From: DATNNN01 sp035601815 | GTDB lineage: Bacteria > Pseudomonadota > Alphaproteobacteria > Rhizobiales > Xanthobacteraceae | Assembly: GCA_035601815.1 (NCBI GenBank) | Contig: DATNNN010000156.1 | Span: 1 to 15,911, forward strand | Reading direction: 5' to 3' | DNA length: 15,911 nt | Part shown: piece by piece, positions 5,859-14,500 of the stretch | Numbering within the stretch: position 1 is the stretch's first letter | How the letters are laid out: the number at the start of each line of letters is the position of its first letter | The notes under the pieces: model-generated | The model's database searches: none | Told to the model about the DNA's origin: nothing | Seen by the model: the letters and a program-made list of their open reading frames with translations, nothing else | Position numbers and translations under genes: made by a program

Positions 5859-6008
5859 CGCAGCCCTTTCCTGTTTCGTGCTCCGGCGCCGAGCCCTGCG
5901 AGCCTCGGGAAAGGCTCGATATCTCGAAGGCGGGGACAGGGGACGACGGGTGAAATGGCCCTGCCGCAAGAGCGGCCGTCCTTTCAGCCCCCGGCCGGGA
6001 GCGAAGGC
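5859..6008 (-). promoter_or_regulatory. Structured 5' leader of the rpsF operon, possible S6:S18 autoregulatory element
   Basis: Between the predicted promoter and the rpsF start the minus-strand transcript can form several perfect hairpins: CGAGCCT/AGGCTCG (5899-5918, 7-bp stem, loop TTCCCG), GCCGC/GCGGC with the loop TCTT (5963-5976), and a CCCGGCCGGG palindrome (5990-5999). In many bacteria the S6:S18 complex binds a structured rpsF leader in which a CCG trinucleotide is important. The 5899-5918 loop contains CCG about 30 nt before the ribosome binding site. That match is suggestive only; I could not compare it with a covariance model. Confidence 0.35.
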
Positions 6009-6014
6009 CAGTTG

Positions 6015-6041
6015 ATTATACGGATCAGGGGGATGAGGCAA
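6015..6041 (-). promoter_or_regulatory. Predicted promoter of the rpsF operon
   Basis: The minus strand carries a perfect TATAAT (6020-6015). The best -35 candidate is TTGCCT (6041-6036) at 15 nt, which is shorter than ideal. The short AT-rich patch stands out in GC-rich sequence, which supports a -10 element. Transcription would start near 6008 and give a leader of about 150 nt. Confidence 0.4.
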
Positions 6042-6062
6042 GCGGCGAGCCTTCCGCCGTCC

Positions 6063-6090
6063 TTGACAGGGCCGGCGCGGTGGTTTCTTT
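6063..6090 (+). promoter_or_regulatory. Possible fabD promoter (TTGACA)
   Basis: A perfect TTGACA lies at 6063-6068 on the plus strand, about 50 nt upstream of the fabD ATG. The matching -10 region (TTCTTT at 6085-6090, 16-nt spacing) is poor. Alphaproteobacterial promoters often rely on a strong -35 element, so this is a reasonable but unproven candidate. Confidence 0.3.
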
Positions 6091-6116
6091 CGCGCGGGCC
6101 CGCGAGAGAGCATGAA

Positions 6117-7058
6117 ATGACCACCGCATTCCTTTTTCCCGGCCAGGGCAGCCAGGCCGTCGGCATGGGCAAGAGCTTCGCCGACGCCTTTCCCGTGGCC
6201 CGTGCCCTCTTCGACGAAGTCGACGACGCGCTCGGCGCCAAGCTCACCGAGATCATGTGGGAGGGGCCGCTCGAGACGCTGACGCTGACCGAGAACGCCC
6301 AGCCGGCGCTGATGGCGGTGTCGCTCGCGGCGATCCGCGTCTTGGAGGCGGAAGCGGGCCTTGATCTTCCCCGTGACGTCGCCTTCGTCGCCGGCCATTC
6401 GCTCGGCGAATACGCGGCACTTGCCGCCGCCGGCGCCTTTTCGGTCGCCGATGCGGCGCGGCTGCTCCGCACCCGCGGCCTCGCCATGCAGAAGGCCGTG
6501 CCCGTGGGCGCCGGCGCCATGGCGGCGCTGCTTGGCCTCGACATCGACGCCGCCCGCGCCGTGGCGGCGGAAACGGCGCAAGGCCAGGTATGCGATGTGG
6601 CGAACGACAACGCCCCCGGCCAGGTCGTGGTCTCCGGCGCCAAGGCGGCGGTGGAGCGCGCCGTCGAGGTCGCCAAAGCCCGCGGCGGCCGCGCCATGAT
6701 GCTGCCGGTGTCGGCGCCGTTCCATTGCGCGCTCATGCGACCCGCGGCTGACGCCATGGGCGAGGCGCTGGCCAAGGTTGCAGTGCGAGCACCCAAGGTG
6801 CCGCTCGTCGCCAACGTCACCGCCACAGTCGTCACCGATCCCGCCGAGATCGTGCGCCTGCTCGTGCGCCAGGTGACCGAGATGGTGCGCTGGCGGCAGT
6901 CGGTGGAGTTCCTGGTCAAGAACGGCGTCGATCGCCTGGTGGAGGTGGGCGCCGGCCGCGTGCTCACCGGGCTCGCCAAGCGCATCGCCAAGGACACCCC
7001 CGCGCTACCGCTCGGCCGGCTCGAGGACGTGGTAACATTCAAGGCAATTCGGCCATAA
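6117..7058 (+). CDS. fabD: ACP S-malonyltransferase FabD
   Basis: This 313-residue cytoplasmic enzyme moves malonyl from CoA to acyl carrier protein, supplying the extender unit for fatty acid synthesis. FPGQGSQ (7-13, oxyanion Q11) opens the protein. The nucleophile is S95 in GHSLGE (93-98), with R120 in RTRGLAMQ and H203 in SAPFHCALM matching the Ser/His/Arg residues of the family. The length is normal. The ATG at 6117 gives the canonical MTTAFLFPGQGSQ start. An in-frame ATG at 6033 has a G-rich motif directly against it, which is too close, and would add 28 unconserved residues. The true ribosome binding site is weak (GAGAGAG). A two-codon ATG-AAA-TGA overlaps the start. fabG follows after 11 nt, so the two share an operon. 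Confidence 0.97.
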   Translation: MTTAFLFPGQGSQAVGMGKSFADAFPVARALFDEVDDALGAKLTEIMWEGPLETLTLTENAQPALMAVSLAAIRVLEAEAGLDLPRDVAFVAGHSLGEYAALAAAGAFSVADAARLLRTRGLAMQKAVPVGAGAMAALLGLDIDAARAVAAETAQGQVCDVANDNAPGQVVVSGAKAAVERAVEVAKARGGRAMMLPVSAPFHCALMRPAADAMGEALAKVAVRAPKVPLVANVTATVVTDPAEIVRLLVRQVTEMVRWRQSVEFLVKNGVDRLVEVGAGRVLTGLAKRIAKDTPALPLGRLEDVVTFKAIRP

Positions 7059-7069
7059 CGGATTTCCCG

Positions 7070-7807
7070 ATGTTCGATCTCTCTGGCAAGACCGCGCTCG
7101 TCACCGGCGCCTCGGGCGGCATCGGCGGCGCCGTCGCCCGCGCGCTGCACAAGCAGGGCGCGACGGTCGCGATCTCGGGCACGCGCAAGGACGCCCTCGA
7201 TGCGCTCGCCGCCGAGCTCGGCGACCGCGTGCATGTGCTCCCCGCCAATCTCGCCAACATCGAGGAGGTGGAGGCGCTGATCCCGGCGGCGGAAGCGGCG
7301 ATGAAGCAGCTCGACATTCTCGTCGCCAACGCCGGCATCACCCGCGACAATCTTTTCGTCCAGCTTAAGGACGCCGAGTGGGACGAGGTGATCGCGGTCA
7401 ACCTCACCGCCACCTTCCGCCTGGCGCGCAAGGCGACGCTCGGCATGATGCGCCGCCGCTTCGGCCGCATTATCGGCATCACCTCGGTGGTGGGCGTCAC
7501 CGGCAACCCGGGCCAGGGCAACTACGCCGCCGCCAAGGCCGGGATGATCGGCATGATCAAGTCGCTCGCCGCCGAGTATGCCAAGCGCGGCGTTACCGCC
7601 AACTGCGTGGCGCCGGGTATGATCGCGACCGCCATGACCGACAAGCTCAACGACAAGCAGCGCGAGGGGATTCTGACCCGCGTGCCCGCCGGCCGGCTCG
7701 GCGTGCCGGACGATGTTGCCGCCGCGGTGGTGTTTCTGGCGTCCAGCGAGGCCGCCTACGTCACCGGCGCGACGATCCACGTCAACGGCGGCATGGCGAT
7801 GATCTGA
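7070..7807 (+). CDS. fabG: 3-oxoacyl-ACP reductase FabG
   Basis: This 245-residue short-chain dehydrogenase reduces 3-oxoacyl-ACP to 3-hydroxyacyl-ACP with NADPH in each round of fatty acid elongation. The Rossmann motif TGASGGIG is at 12-19, NAG at 87-89, the catalytic serine is S139, and the catalytic pair Y152 and K156 is in NYAAAKAG. The C terminus, VTGATIHVNGGMAMI, is typical of FabG. The position 11 nt after fabD and upstream of acpP and fabF supports the fatty acid role over other short-chain dehydrogenases. I see no clear Shine-Dalgarno motif before the ATG at 7070, so it may depend on translation of fabD. Confidence 0.97.
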   Translation: MFDLSGKTALVTGASGGIGGAVARALHKQGATVAISGTRKDALDALAAELGDRVHVLPANLANIEEVEALIPAAEAAMKQLDILVANAGITRDNLFVQLKDAEWDEVIAVNLTATFRLARKATLGMMRRRFGRIIGITSVVGVTGNPGQGNYAAAKAGMIGMIKSLAAEYAKRGVTANCVAPGMIATAMTDKLNDKQREGILTRVPAGRLGVPDDVAAAVVFLASSEAAYVTGATIHVNGGMAMI

Positions 7808-7992
7808 AAGCGATTTTTACTTTTCGGCCGCGGTTTCGGGGGCTGGGCAAGCCAAATAAACTATGGTAGCGATCGAAAAGGCCTTGAGGGGCGGGGTGTG
7901 ACGCGCGTTGCTCCCTTTTTTCGTCGCCAGGCCGCACGCTGCGGTTTCCGCGGCGGAACGACAAACTGGAACGGCCGAAGAAGGGTGGAGCG

Positions 7993-8229
7993 ATGAGCGA
8001 CATTGCCGAGCGGGTGAAAAAAATCGTCGTCGAGCACCTCGGGGTCGACACTGAAAAGGTCACCGAGAAGGCGAGCTTCATCGATGATCTCGGCGCCGAC
8101 AGCCTCGACACCGTCGAGCTGGTCATGGCCTTCGAGGAAGAGTTCGGTTGCGAGATTCCCGACGATGCCGCCGAGACCATCCTCACCGTCGGCGACGCCA
8201 TCAAGTTTCTCGAAAAGCAAACGGCTTGA
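7993..8229 (+). CDS. acpP: Acyl carrier protein AcpP
   Basis: This 78-residue acidic four-helix protein carries growing acyl chains on a 4'-phosphopantetheine arm attached to S37 in the motif GADSLDTVEL (34-43). Helix 3 and the recognition helix (VMAFEEEFGCEIPDDAAE) are typical. It contains one cysteine, C52. The ribosome binding site region is AAGGGTGGAGCG just before the ATG. The 185-bp spacer from fabG (7808-7992) probably holds its own promoter, as this very abundant protein needs strong expression. An AT-rich patch near 7854-7868 is the likeliest place, though no good -35/-10 pair is evident. A small CCGCA/TGCGG hairpin followed by TTT lies at 7932-7944. Confidence 0.98.
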   Translation: MSDIAERVKKIVVEHLGVDTEKVTEKASFIDDLGADSLDTVELVMAFEEEFGCEIPDDAAETILTVGDAIKFLEKQTA

Positions 8230-8307
8230 CGCGCAAGCCTTCCCCTGAGCCCCCGTCCCTGATGCTTGCTGGATTGCTGCCCGCCGGGCCATATAGGTCC
8301 CGGTGAC

Positions 8308-8326
8308 GGCGCCTGCGATCGGCGCC
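8308..8326 (+). repeat. Hairpin just upstream of the fabF ribosome binding site
   Basis: GGCGCC (8308-8313) and GGCGCC (8321-8326) can pair as a 6-bp GC stem with a 7-nt loop. It ends 1 nt before the GGAGGA Shine-Dalgarno motif (8328-8333). It may insulate or tune fabF translation relative to acpP. GGCGCC is common in GC-rich DNA, so confidence is modest. Confidence 0.35.
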
Positions 8327-8337
8327 CGGAGGAACGG

Positions 8338-9600
<1,263 letters not shown>

Positions 9601-9675
9601 TTGGCTTCGCGCTTTCGCCATATTTGGCCTTAGGCTCGCGCTCGGCGCTCAATTCGCGCGCTTGAAAGGGGTTGC

Positions 9676-10935
9676 ATGTCCGGCGACCACACGAGGCCTG
9701 AGGGCGAGGCGGCGGTCGCCGAGGCCGAGCGGCCTGCCGTGCACCCGCGCAGCCCGCGCCAGGCGCTGATGCCCGACACGCTGCCGCCGCCGCCCTCGCG
9801 CCGCGTCCGCCACCCCATCGTCGTGGTCGGCAACGCCATCTTCACGCTCGTCGTGCTCGTCATCATCGGCGGCGGCGGCGCCCTCTACATGGGCAAGCGC
9901 AAGTTCGACGCGGCCGGGCCGCTCGACCGCGAGCGCACCGTCATGATCCAGCGCGGCCAGGGCATCCGCGACATTGCCGAGCAGCTCCGCCGCGAGGGCG
10001 TGATCGACCAGCCGCTGTGGTTCGTCACCGGCGCCGCGCTCATGCGCGTCACCGACGAGCTTAAGGCCGGCGAGTACCTGTTCGAGCGCAACGTCTCCAT
10101 GCGCGACGTGCTGGGGCTCCTGGTCGAGGGCCGCTCGATCCAGCACCAGGTGACCGTGCCGGAGGGCCTCACCAGCGAGCAGATCGTGGCCAAGCTCGGC
10201 GAGCAGGACGTACTCACCGGCAATGTCCGCGAAATCCCGAAGGAAGGCACGCTGTTGCCCGAAACCTACAAGGTGACCCGCGGCATCAGCCGCGAGCAGG
10301 TGATCCAGCGCATGGCCGCCGCCCACCGCCGCCTGGTGCAGGAGGTGTGGGAGCGCCGCTCGCCCGATCTGCCGCTGCGCTCGCCCGAGGAGCTGGTGAC
10401 CCTCGCCTCCATCGTCGAGAAGGAGACCGGCAAGGCCGACGAGCGCACCCGCGTCGCCGCCGTGTTCATCAACCGCCTGCAGCGGCGCATGCGGCTGCAG
10501 TCCGATCCGACGGTGGTGTACGGCGTCGTCGGCGGCAAGGCGACGCTCGGCCGCGGGCTCTCGCGCGACGAGCTCGACCGGCCGACCCCCTACAACACCT
10601 ACATCGTCGACGGCCTGCCGCCGGGACCGATCGCCAATCCGGGCCGCGCTTCGCTCGAGGCCACGGCCAACCCGTCGCGCACCAAGGAGCTCTACTTCGT
10701 CGCCGACGGCAACGGCGGCCACGTGTTCGCCGAGAGTTACGAGCAGCACACGAAGAACGTCGCCCGCTGGCGCGAGGTCGAGCGCCAGCAGGACCCGAAC
10801 GCCGCGGCGGCGAACCGCCAGTTGTTGTCGCCCCAGCCGGCCGCGCCCATCCCGCAGGCGACGCCGAAGCCGGCCTCCGCCAAGGCCACGCGGCCGGTGC
10901 GCGCCAACCGCAAGCAGGACGGCGACAACGACTGA
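9676..10935 (+). CDS. mltG: Endolytic transglycosylase MltG
   Basis: This 419-residue inner-membrane protein cleaves nascent peptidoglycan strands internally and is thought to set glycan chain length. A proline-rich cytoplasmic N terminus (1-46) leads to one membrane span (about 47-72), a LysM-like subdomain (about 85-155) and the YceG catalytic domain. The catalytic glutamate is E248 in ASIVEKET. Supporting motifs are LQSDPTVVYG (274-283), YNTYIVDGLPPGPIANPG (306-323) and the C-terminal LYFVADGNGGHVF. After about residue 375 comes an unstructured Ala/Pro-rich, then basic, tail. AAAGGGG lies 4 nt before the ATG. Placement between fabF and yicC is common in alphaproteobacteria, and in E. coli mltG also lies near fabF. 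Confidence 0.95.
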   Translation: MSGDHTRPEGEAAVAEAERPAVHPRSPRQALMPDTLPPPPSRRVRHPIVVVGNAIFTLVVLVIIGGGGALYMGKRKFDAAGPLDRERTVMIQRGQGIRDIAEQLRREGVIDQPLWFVTGAALMRVTDELKAGEYLFERNVSMRDVLGLLVEGRSIQHQVTVPEGLTSEQIVAKLGEQDVLTGNVREIPKEGTLLPETYKVTRGISREQVIQRMAAAHRRLVQEVWERRSPDLPLRSPEELVTLASIVEKETGKADERTRVAAVFINRLQRRMRLQSDPTVVYGVVGGKATLGRGLSRDELDRPTPYNTYIVDGLPPGPIANPGRASLEATANPSRTKELYFVADGNGGHVFAESYEQHTKNVARWREVERQQDPNAAAANRQLLSPQPAAPIPQATPKPASAKATRPVRANRKQDGDND

Positions 10936-10984
10936 ACTTGAGGGCGGGCGCTCTCGCGGCTAAGGTCCGCGCCGATCTAACACC

Positions 10985-11872
10985 ATGTCACTCGCCAGCA
11001 TGACCGGCTTCGCCCGCGCGCAGGGTGCCACGGGCACCCACGCCTGGACGTGGGAGCTGAAATCCGTGAACGGCAAGGGCCTCGATCTCCGCCTGCGGCT
11101 GCCGCCGGGCTGGGACGGCGTCGAGCCGGCGGTGCGCGCGGCAACCTCGCGCGCGCTCGCCCGCGGCAACGTCACCGCCACGCTGACGCTGACGCGCGAG
11201 GGCGTGGCGCCGACGGTGCGGGTGAACGAGGAGGCGCTCGCCGCGGTGATCGCGGCCATCGGTAGGATCGCCAAGCGCGTGGACGCCGCACCCGCGAGCC
11301 TCGACGGCATTCTGGGCTTGAAGGGCGTGGTCGAGATCGTGGAAGCCGAGGAGAGCGACGCCGAGCGCGGCGCGGCCGAGGCCGCGGTGCAGAAGGGCTT
11401 CGAGACGGCGCTCGCCGATCTCGTCACGGCGCGCCGGAGCGAGGGCACGGCGCTCGAGCAGATCCTGCGCGACCGTGTCACGGCGATCGCCAAGCTCGTG
11501 GATCAGGCGGAGGCTTCGCCCGGCCGCAAGCCGGAGGCGATCCGCGCCCGGCTCGCCGAGCAGGTCAAGGCGCTCCTCGATACCGACGTGAAGCTCGACG
11601 CCGACCGACTGCACCAGGAAGCGGCGTTGCTCGCCGCCAAGGCCGACGTGCGCGAGGAGATCGACCGGCTGAAGACCCATGTGGCGGCGGCTCGCGAGAT
11701 GCTCAAGAACGGCGGCGCCGTGGGCCGCAGGCTTGACTTCCTCGCCCAGGAGTTCAACCGCGAGGCCAATACGCTCTGCGCCAAGGCGAACGACGGCGTA
11801 CTCTCCGCCGTCGGCCTCGAGTTGAAGGCCGTGGTCGATCAGTTCCGCGAGCAGGTGCAGAACCTCGAATGA
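10985..11872 (+). CDS. yicC: YicC family endoribonuclease-like protein
   Basis: This 295-residue protein belongs to the YicC/YloC family, whose E. coli member is reported as an endoribonuclease that acts in RNA turnover. The family N terminus is clear: MTGFAR (6-11), then ELKSVNGKGLDLRLRLP (24-40). The C-terminal DUF1732 region has DVREEIDRLKTHV (221-233) and the signature GRRLDFLAQEFNREANTL (247-264). The length is normal (about 290). No good Shine-Dalgarno motif precedes the ATG, and the 49-nt spacer after mltG contains only a weak promoter-like pair (TTGAGG, 17 nt, TAAGGT). The stop codon overlaps the gmk start by ATGA. The yicC-gmk pairing is widespread in bacteria. Confidence 0.95.
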   Translation: MSLASMTGFARAQGATGTHAWTWELKSVNGKGLDLRLRLPPGWDGVEPAVRAATSRALARGNVTATLTLTREGVAPTVRVNEEALAAVIAAIGRIAKRVDAAPASLDGILGLKGVVEIVEAEESDAERGAAEAAVQKGFETALADLVTARRSEGTALEQILRDRVTAIAKLVDQAEASPGRKPEAIRARLAEQVKALLDTDVKLDADRLHQEAALLAAKADVREEIDRLKTHVAAAREMLKNGGAVGRRLDFLAQEFNREANTLCAKANDGVLSAVGLELKAVVDQFREQVQNLE

Positions 11873-12597
11873 AGCGGGTGCGCAAAAGACGGGCTCCGGC
11901 GAGGAGAAAGGGCGCCCCACAACGCGGGCTCATGTTCGTGCTGTCGTCGCCGTCGGGCGCCGGCAAGACCACGCTCACCCATCTCCTGCTCGAGGAAGAC
12001 AAGAACGTGCGGCTCTCGGTGTCGGTGACGACGCGAGCGCGGCGGCAAAGCGAGGTGCAAGGGAAGCACTATTACTTCATTACCCGCGAGCGCTTCGCCG
12101 CCCTATACGATGCCGGAAAGCTCCTCGAGTGCGCGCAAGTGCACGGGAATTTCTACGGTACGCCGAAAGCGAACATCGAGAAGCTGCTGCGCGCCGGCAA
12201 GGACGTGCTGTTCGACATCGACTGGCAAGGCACGCTGCAGCTCTACGCCAAGGCGCGCCCCGACGTGGTCGGCATCTTCATCCTGCCGCCATCCGCGGCC
12301 GAATTGAAGAAGCGCCTCGCGCGCCGGGCCGAGGACGATCACGCCACGATCGGCAAGCGCCTCGCCAACGCCCGCCACGAGCTCGATCACTGGAACGAGT
12401 ACGACTACGTGCTGGTCAACCGCGACCTCGATCGCTGCTTCGCCAATGTGCGCACCATCGTGGACGCCGAACGGGCACGCCGCGCCGGCGCCAAGTCGGC
12501 CCGCGCCCGCCGCGCGATCGCCAACGCCCGGCGGCTTCGCCGCGAGCGCCAAAAGAGCCTCGCCGCCTTCGTGCGGCGGCTGCAGAAGGGCCTTTAG
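11869..12597 (+). CDS. gmk: Guanylate kinase
   Basis: This 242-residue enzyme phosphorylates GMP to GDP with ATP, a step in GTP supply and in recycling of cyclic GMP. The P-loop is SPSGAGKT (27-34). The GMP-binding region includes VTTRARRQSEVQGKHYYF (53-70) and YGTPK (96-100), with LFDIDWQG at 114-121. I chose the start at 11869, which overlaps the yicC stop by ATGA. An internal ATG at 11932 would begin at MFVLSSPSGAG and give 221 residues, but it lacks a ribosome binding site, and short basic N-terminal extensions are usual in alphaproteobacterial Gmk. The C terminus is unusually Arg-rich (about 199-242). The TAG stop overlaps the stop of the convergent dehydrogenase gene by 4 bp. Confidence 0.95.
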   Translation: MKRVRKRRAPARRKGAPQRGLMFVLSSPSGAGKTTLTHLLLEEDKNVRLSVSVTTRARRQSEVQGKHYYFITRERFAALYDAGKLLECAQVHGNFYGTPKANIEKLLRAGKDVLFDIDWQGTLQLYAKARPDVVGIFILPPSAAELKKRLARRAEDDHATIGKRLANARHELDHWNEYDYVLVNRDLDRCFANVRTIVDAERARRAGAKSARARRAIANARRLRRERQKSLAAFVRRLQKGL

Positions 12598-13649
12598 GGC
12601 ACGAGCACGGCGCGGCCGACCGTGCGGCCGGCGCGCAGATCGTCGAGCGCGGCTCCGGCTTCCGCCAGGGGGCGCTCCTTGGTCGGGATCGGCGCGACAC
12701 CGCCCTTTTTCACCAGCGCCAGCATCTCCTTGGCCTCGGCGAGCGAGCCCACGTAGTTGCCGATAATGGCGACGCCCTTGAGCGGAAACGTCGGCAGCGA
12801 GAACTTCATCTCGCCGCCGATCAAGCCCGCGATCACGAGCTGGCCGCCGCGGGCGAGAGAGGCGAAGGCGAACGTCGCCGATTGCTCGGAGCCGGCGAAG
12901 TCGACCGCGCCGGCAACGCCGCCGCCGCTCGCCGCCATGAGGGCGGCGCGGGCGCCGGAATCGGCCGGGTCGTAGGCGCCGGCGGCGCCGCGTTCGAGCG
13001 CCAGCGCCCGCTTCTTGGGATCGATGTCGGCGACGTACGGCGGGCGCTTGGCCCGCGCCATGAGGAAAGAAAATCCCATGAGGCCCACGCCGCCGAGGCC
13101 GACGAGCAGCACCGGGCCGTCGTCGGCGATCCTGCCGAGCTTGGCGATGGACGAATAGGCCGTGAGCCCCGAGCACATGTAGGTGCCGGCGAGCGCCGGC
13201 GGGATCGGATCGTAGTCGAGCAGATAGCGCGGGTGCGGCACCATCACGTGGCTGGCGTAGCCGCCGTCCACCTGGATGCCGAGCTGGCGCGGCGCGCCGC
13301 ACAGGTGCTCGTCGCCGCGGGCGCAGTAGGCGCACTTGCCGCAGCCGATCCACGGATAGATCACGACGCGGCGGCCGGGCGCGGCACCCTGCGCATCGGG
13401 GCCGGCGGCCGCGATTTCCCCTTCGATCTCGTGGCCGAGCGTGAACGGCAGCTTGCGGAACGCGCGCACGTCGAGCTTGCGGCCGCCGCCGAGATCGAAA
13501 TAGCCGTCGTGCAGATGCAGGTCCGAGTGGCAGACGCCGCAGTGGCCGACGCGCACGAGCACTTCCGTGCCCTTCGGCGTCGGTGCCTCGGCGGTTGCCG
13601 CGGTGAGGGGCCCGCCATAGGTCTCGAATACCTGCCGCACGACCTTCAT
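12594..13649 (-). CDS. Zinc-dependent alcohol dehydrogenase (MDR family)
   Basis: This 351-residue medium-chain dehydrogenase probably interconverts an alcohol and an aldehyde or ketone with NAD(H); the substrate is unknown. Catalytic zinc ligands are C40 in GVCHSD, H73 in LGHE and C159 in MCSG. Structural zinc ligands are C103, C106, C109 and C117 (CGKCAYCARGDEHLC). The nucleotide-binding motif is GLGGVG (184-189). D208 at the end of the second strand suggests a preference for NAD over NADP. Residues 50-68 (FDLGGGRKLDV and onward) are an insertion before the GHE motif that marks a subgroup of bacterial alcohol dehydrogenases. The ATG shares one base with the rsmA stop (TGATG), and AGGAG sits 5 nt upstream. 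It is the one gene here that does not clearly belong to the core set, so it may be a lineage-specific addition at the end of the operon. Confidence 0.9.
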   Translation of the reverse strand: MKVVRQVFETYGGPLTAATAEAPTPKGTEVLVRVGHCGVCHSDLHLHDGYFDLGGGRKLDVRAFRKLPFTLGHEIEGEIAAAGPDAQGAAPGRRVVIYPWIGCGKCAYCARGDEHLCGAPRQLGIQVDGGYASHVMVPHPRYLLDYDPIPPALAGTYMCSGLTAYSSIAKLGRIADDGPVLLVGLGGVGLMGFSFLMARAKRPPYVADIDPKKRALALERGAAGAYDPADSGARAALMAASGGGVAGAVDFAGSEQSATFAFASLARGGQLVIAGLIGGEMKFSLPTFPLKGVAIIGNYVGSLAEAKEMLALVKKGGVAPIPTKERPLAEAGAALDDLRAGRTVGRAVLVP

Positions 13650-14500
13650 CAGGTCTCCTTGCCTTCCGCGCGCGCGAGCGCGTTGGCGAGCCTAACAAAG
13701 TCCGCCACCGAAAGCTGCTCGGCGCGCTCGGTGGGCTCGATCCCGGCTGCGGCGAGAAGCGCTGCCGCATCACCGCCGAGCGAGCGCAGGCTCTGGCGCA
13801 GCATCTTCCGCCGCTGGCCGAAAGCCGCCGCCGTCACCCGTTCCAGGAGATGCGGGTGGCAGGCGAGCGGCGCTGCGCGCGGCACGAGGCGCACGACCGA
13901 CGAGGTGACCTTGGGCGGCGGCACGAAGGCGCTGCGGTTCACGTCGAACAGGATTTTCGCCTCGGCTCGCCAGCCGGCGAGCACCGCGAGGCGGCCGTAG
14001 TGCTCGCTGCCGGGCGTCGCCACGATGCGCTCGGCCACCTCGCGCTGGAACATGAGCGTCAGCGAATCGAACCACGGCGGCCACGGGTCGCTCATCAGCC
14101 AGCGCACGAGGAGCACGGTCGCGATGTTGTACGGCAGGTTCGCGACGATGCGCACCGGACCGCCGCCGAGGAGCGGCCGCGGATCGACCTCGAGCGCGTC
14201 GCCGCAGACCACGGTGAGCCGGTCGGGATAGGCCGCGCGCAATTCTTCCAGCGCGGCGATGCAGCGCGCGTCGCGCTCGATGCCGACGACGCGGGCGGCG
14301 CCGTGGGCGATGAGCGCGCGGGTGAGGCCGCCCGGTCCCGGGCCGATCTCGATCACGGTGACGCCCGCGAGCGGCCCGGCGGCCCGCGCAATGCGGTCGA
14401 TGAGATTGAGATCGAGCAGGAAGTTCTGGCCGAGCGACTTCTTCGCCGTGAGGTCGTGCGCGCGGATGATCTCGCGCAGGCTCGGCAGGTCGCGGTTCAT
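13649..14500 (-). CDS. rsmA: 16S rRNA dimethyladenosine transferase RsmA (KsgA)
   Basis: This 283-residue enzyme dimethylates the two adjacent adenosines in the 3'-terminal helix 45 loop of 16S rRNA, a late checkpoint of 30S assembly; loss gives kasugamycin resistance. Motifs in order are KKSLGQNFL (20-28), the SAM-binding EIGPGPGGLT (51-60), the catalytic NLPYN (121-125), FVPPPKVTSSVV (192-203) and FGQRRKMLRQSL (227-238). The length is typical. The start ATG overlaps the pdxA stop (ATGA), and the stop overlaps the dehydrogenase start (TGATG), so translation is likely coupled at both ends. The order surA-pdxA-rsmA is ancient and is shared with E. coli. Confidence 0.97.
   Translation of the reverse strand: MNRDLPSLREIIRAHDLTAKKSLGQNFLLDLNLIDRIARAAGPLAGVTVIEIGPGPGGLTRALIAHGAARVVGIERDARCIAALEELRAAYPDRLTVVCGDALEVDPRPLLGGGPVRIVANLPYNIATVLLVRWLMSDPWPPWFDSLTLMFQREVAERIVATPGSEHYGRLAVLAGWRAEAKILFDVNRSAFVPPPKVTSSVVRLVPRAAPLACHPHLLERVTAAAFGQRRKMLRQSLRSLGGDAAALLAAAGIEPTERAEQLSVADFVRLANALARAEGKET

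Noticed and set aside
7863..7901. Twelve-codon frame in the fabG-acpP spacer
   Set aside because: It is very short and has no ribosome binding site. The AT-rich start region fits a promoter better.
8262..8306. 14-codon frame upstream of fabF as a leader peptide
   Set aside because: It has no ribosome binding site and no run of regulatory codons, and a good independent Shine-Dalgarno motif serves fabF.
10939..10967. TTGAGG-17-TAAGGT as a yicC promoter
   Set aside because: Only the -35 half is reasonable (four of six) and the -10 half matches three of six. It is noted in the yicC entry but is too weak to list as a feature.
12129..14000. 623-codon plus-strand frame across gmk, the dehydrogenase and rsmA
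   Set aside because: It is out of frame with gmk and antisense to two certain genes, with low-complexity composition.
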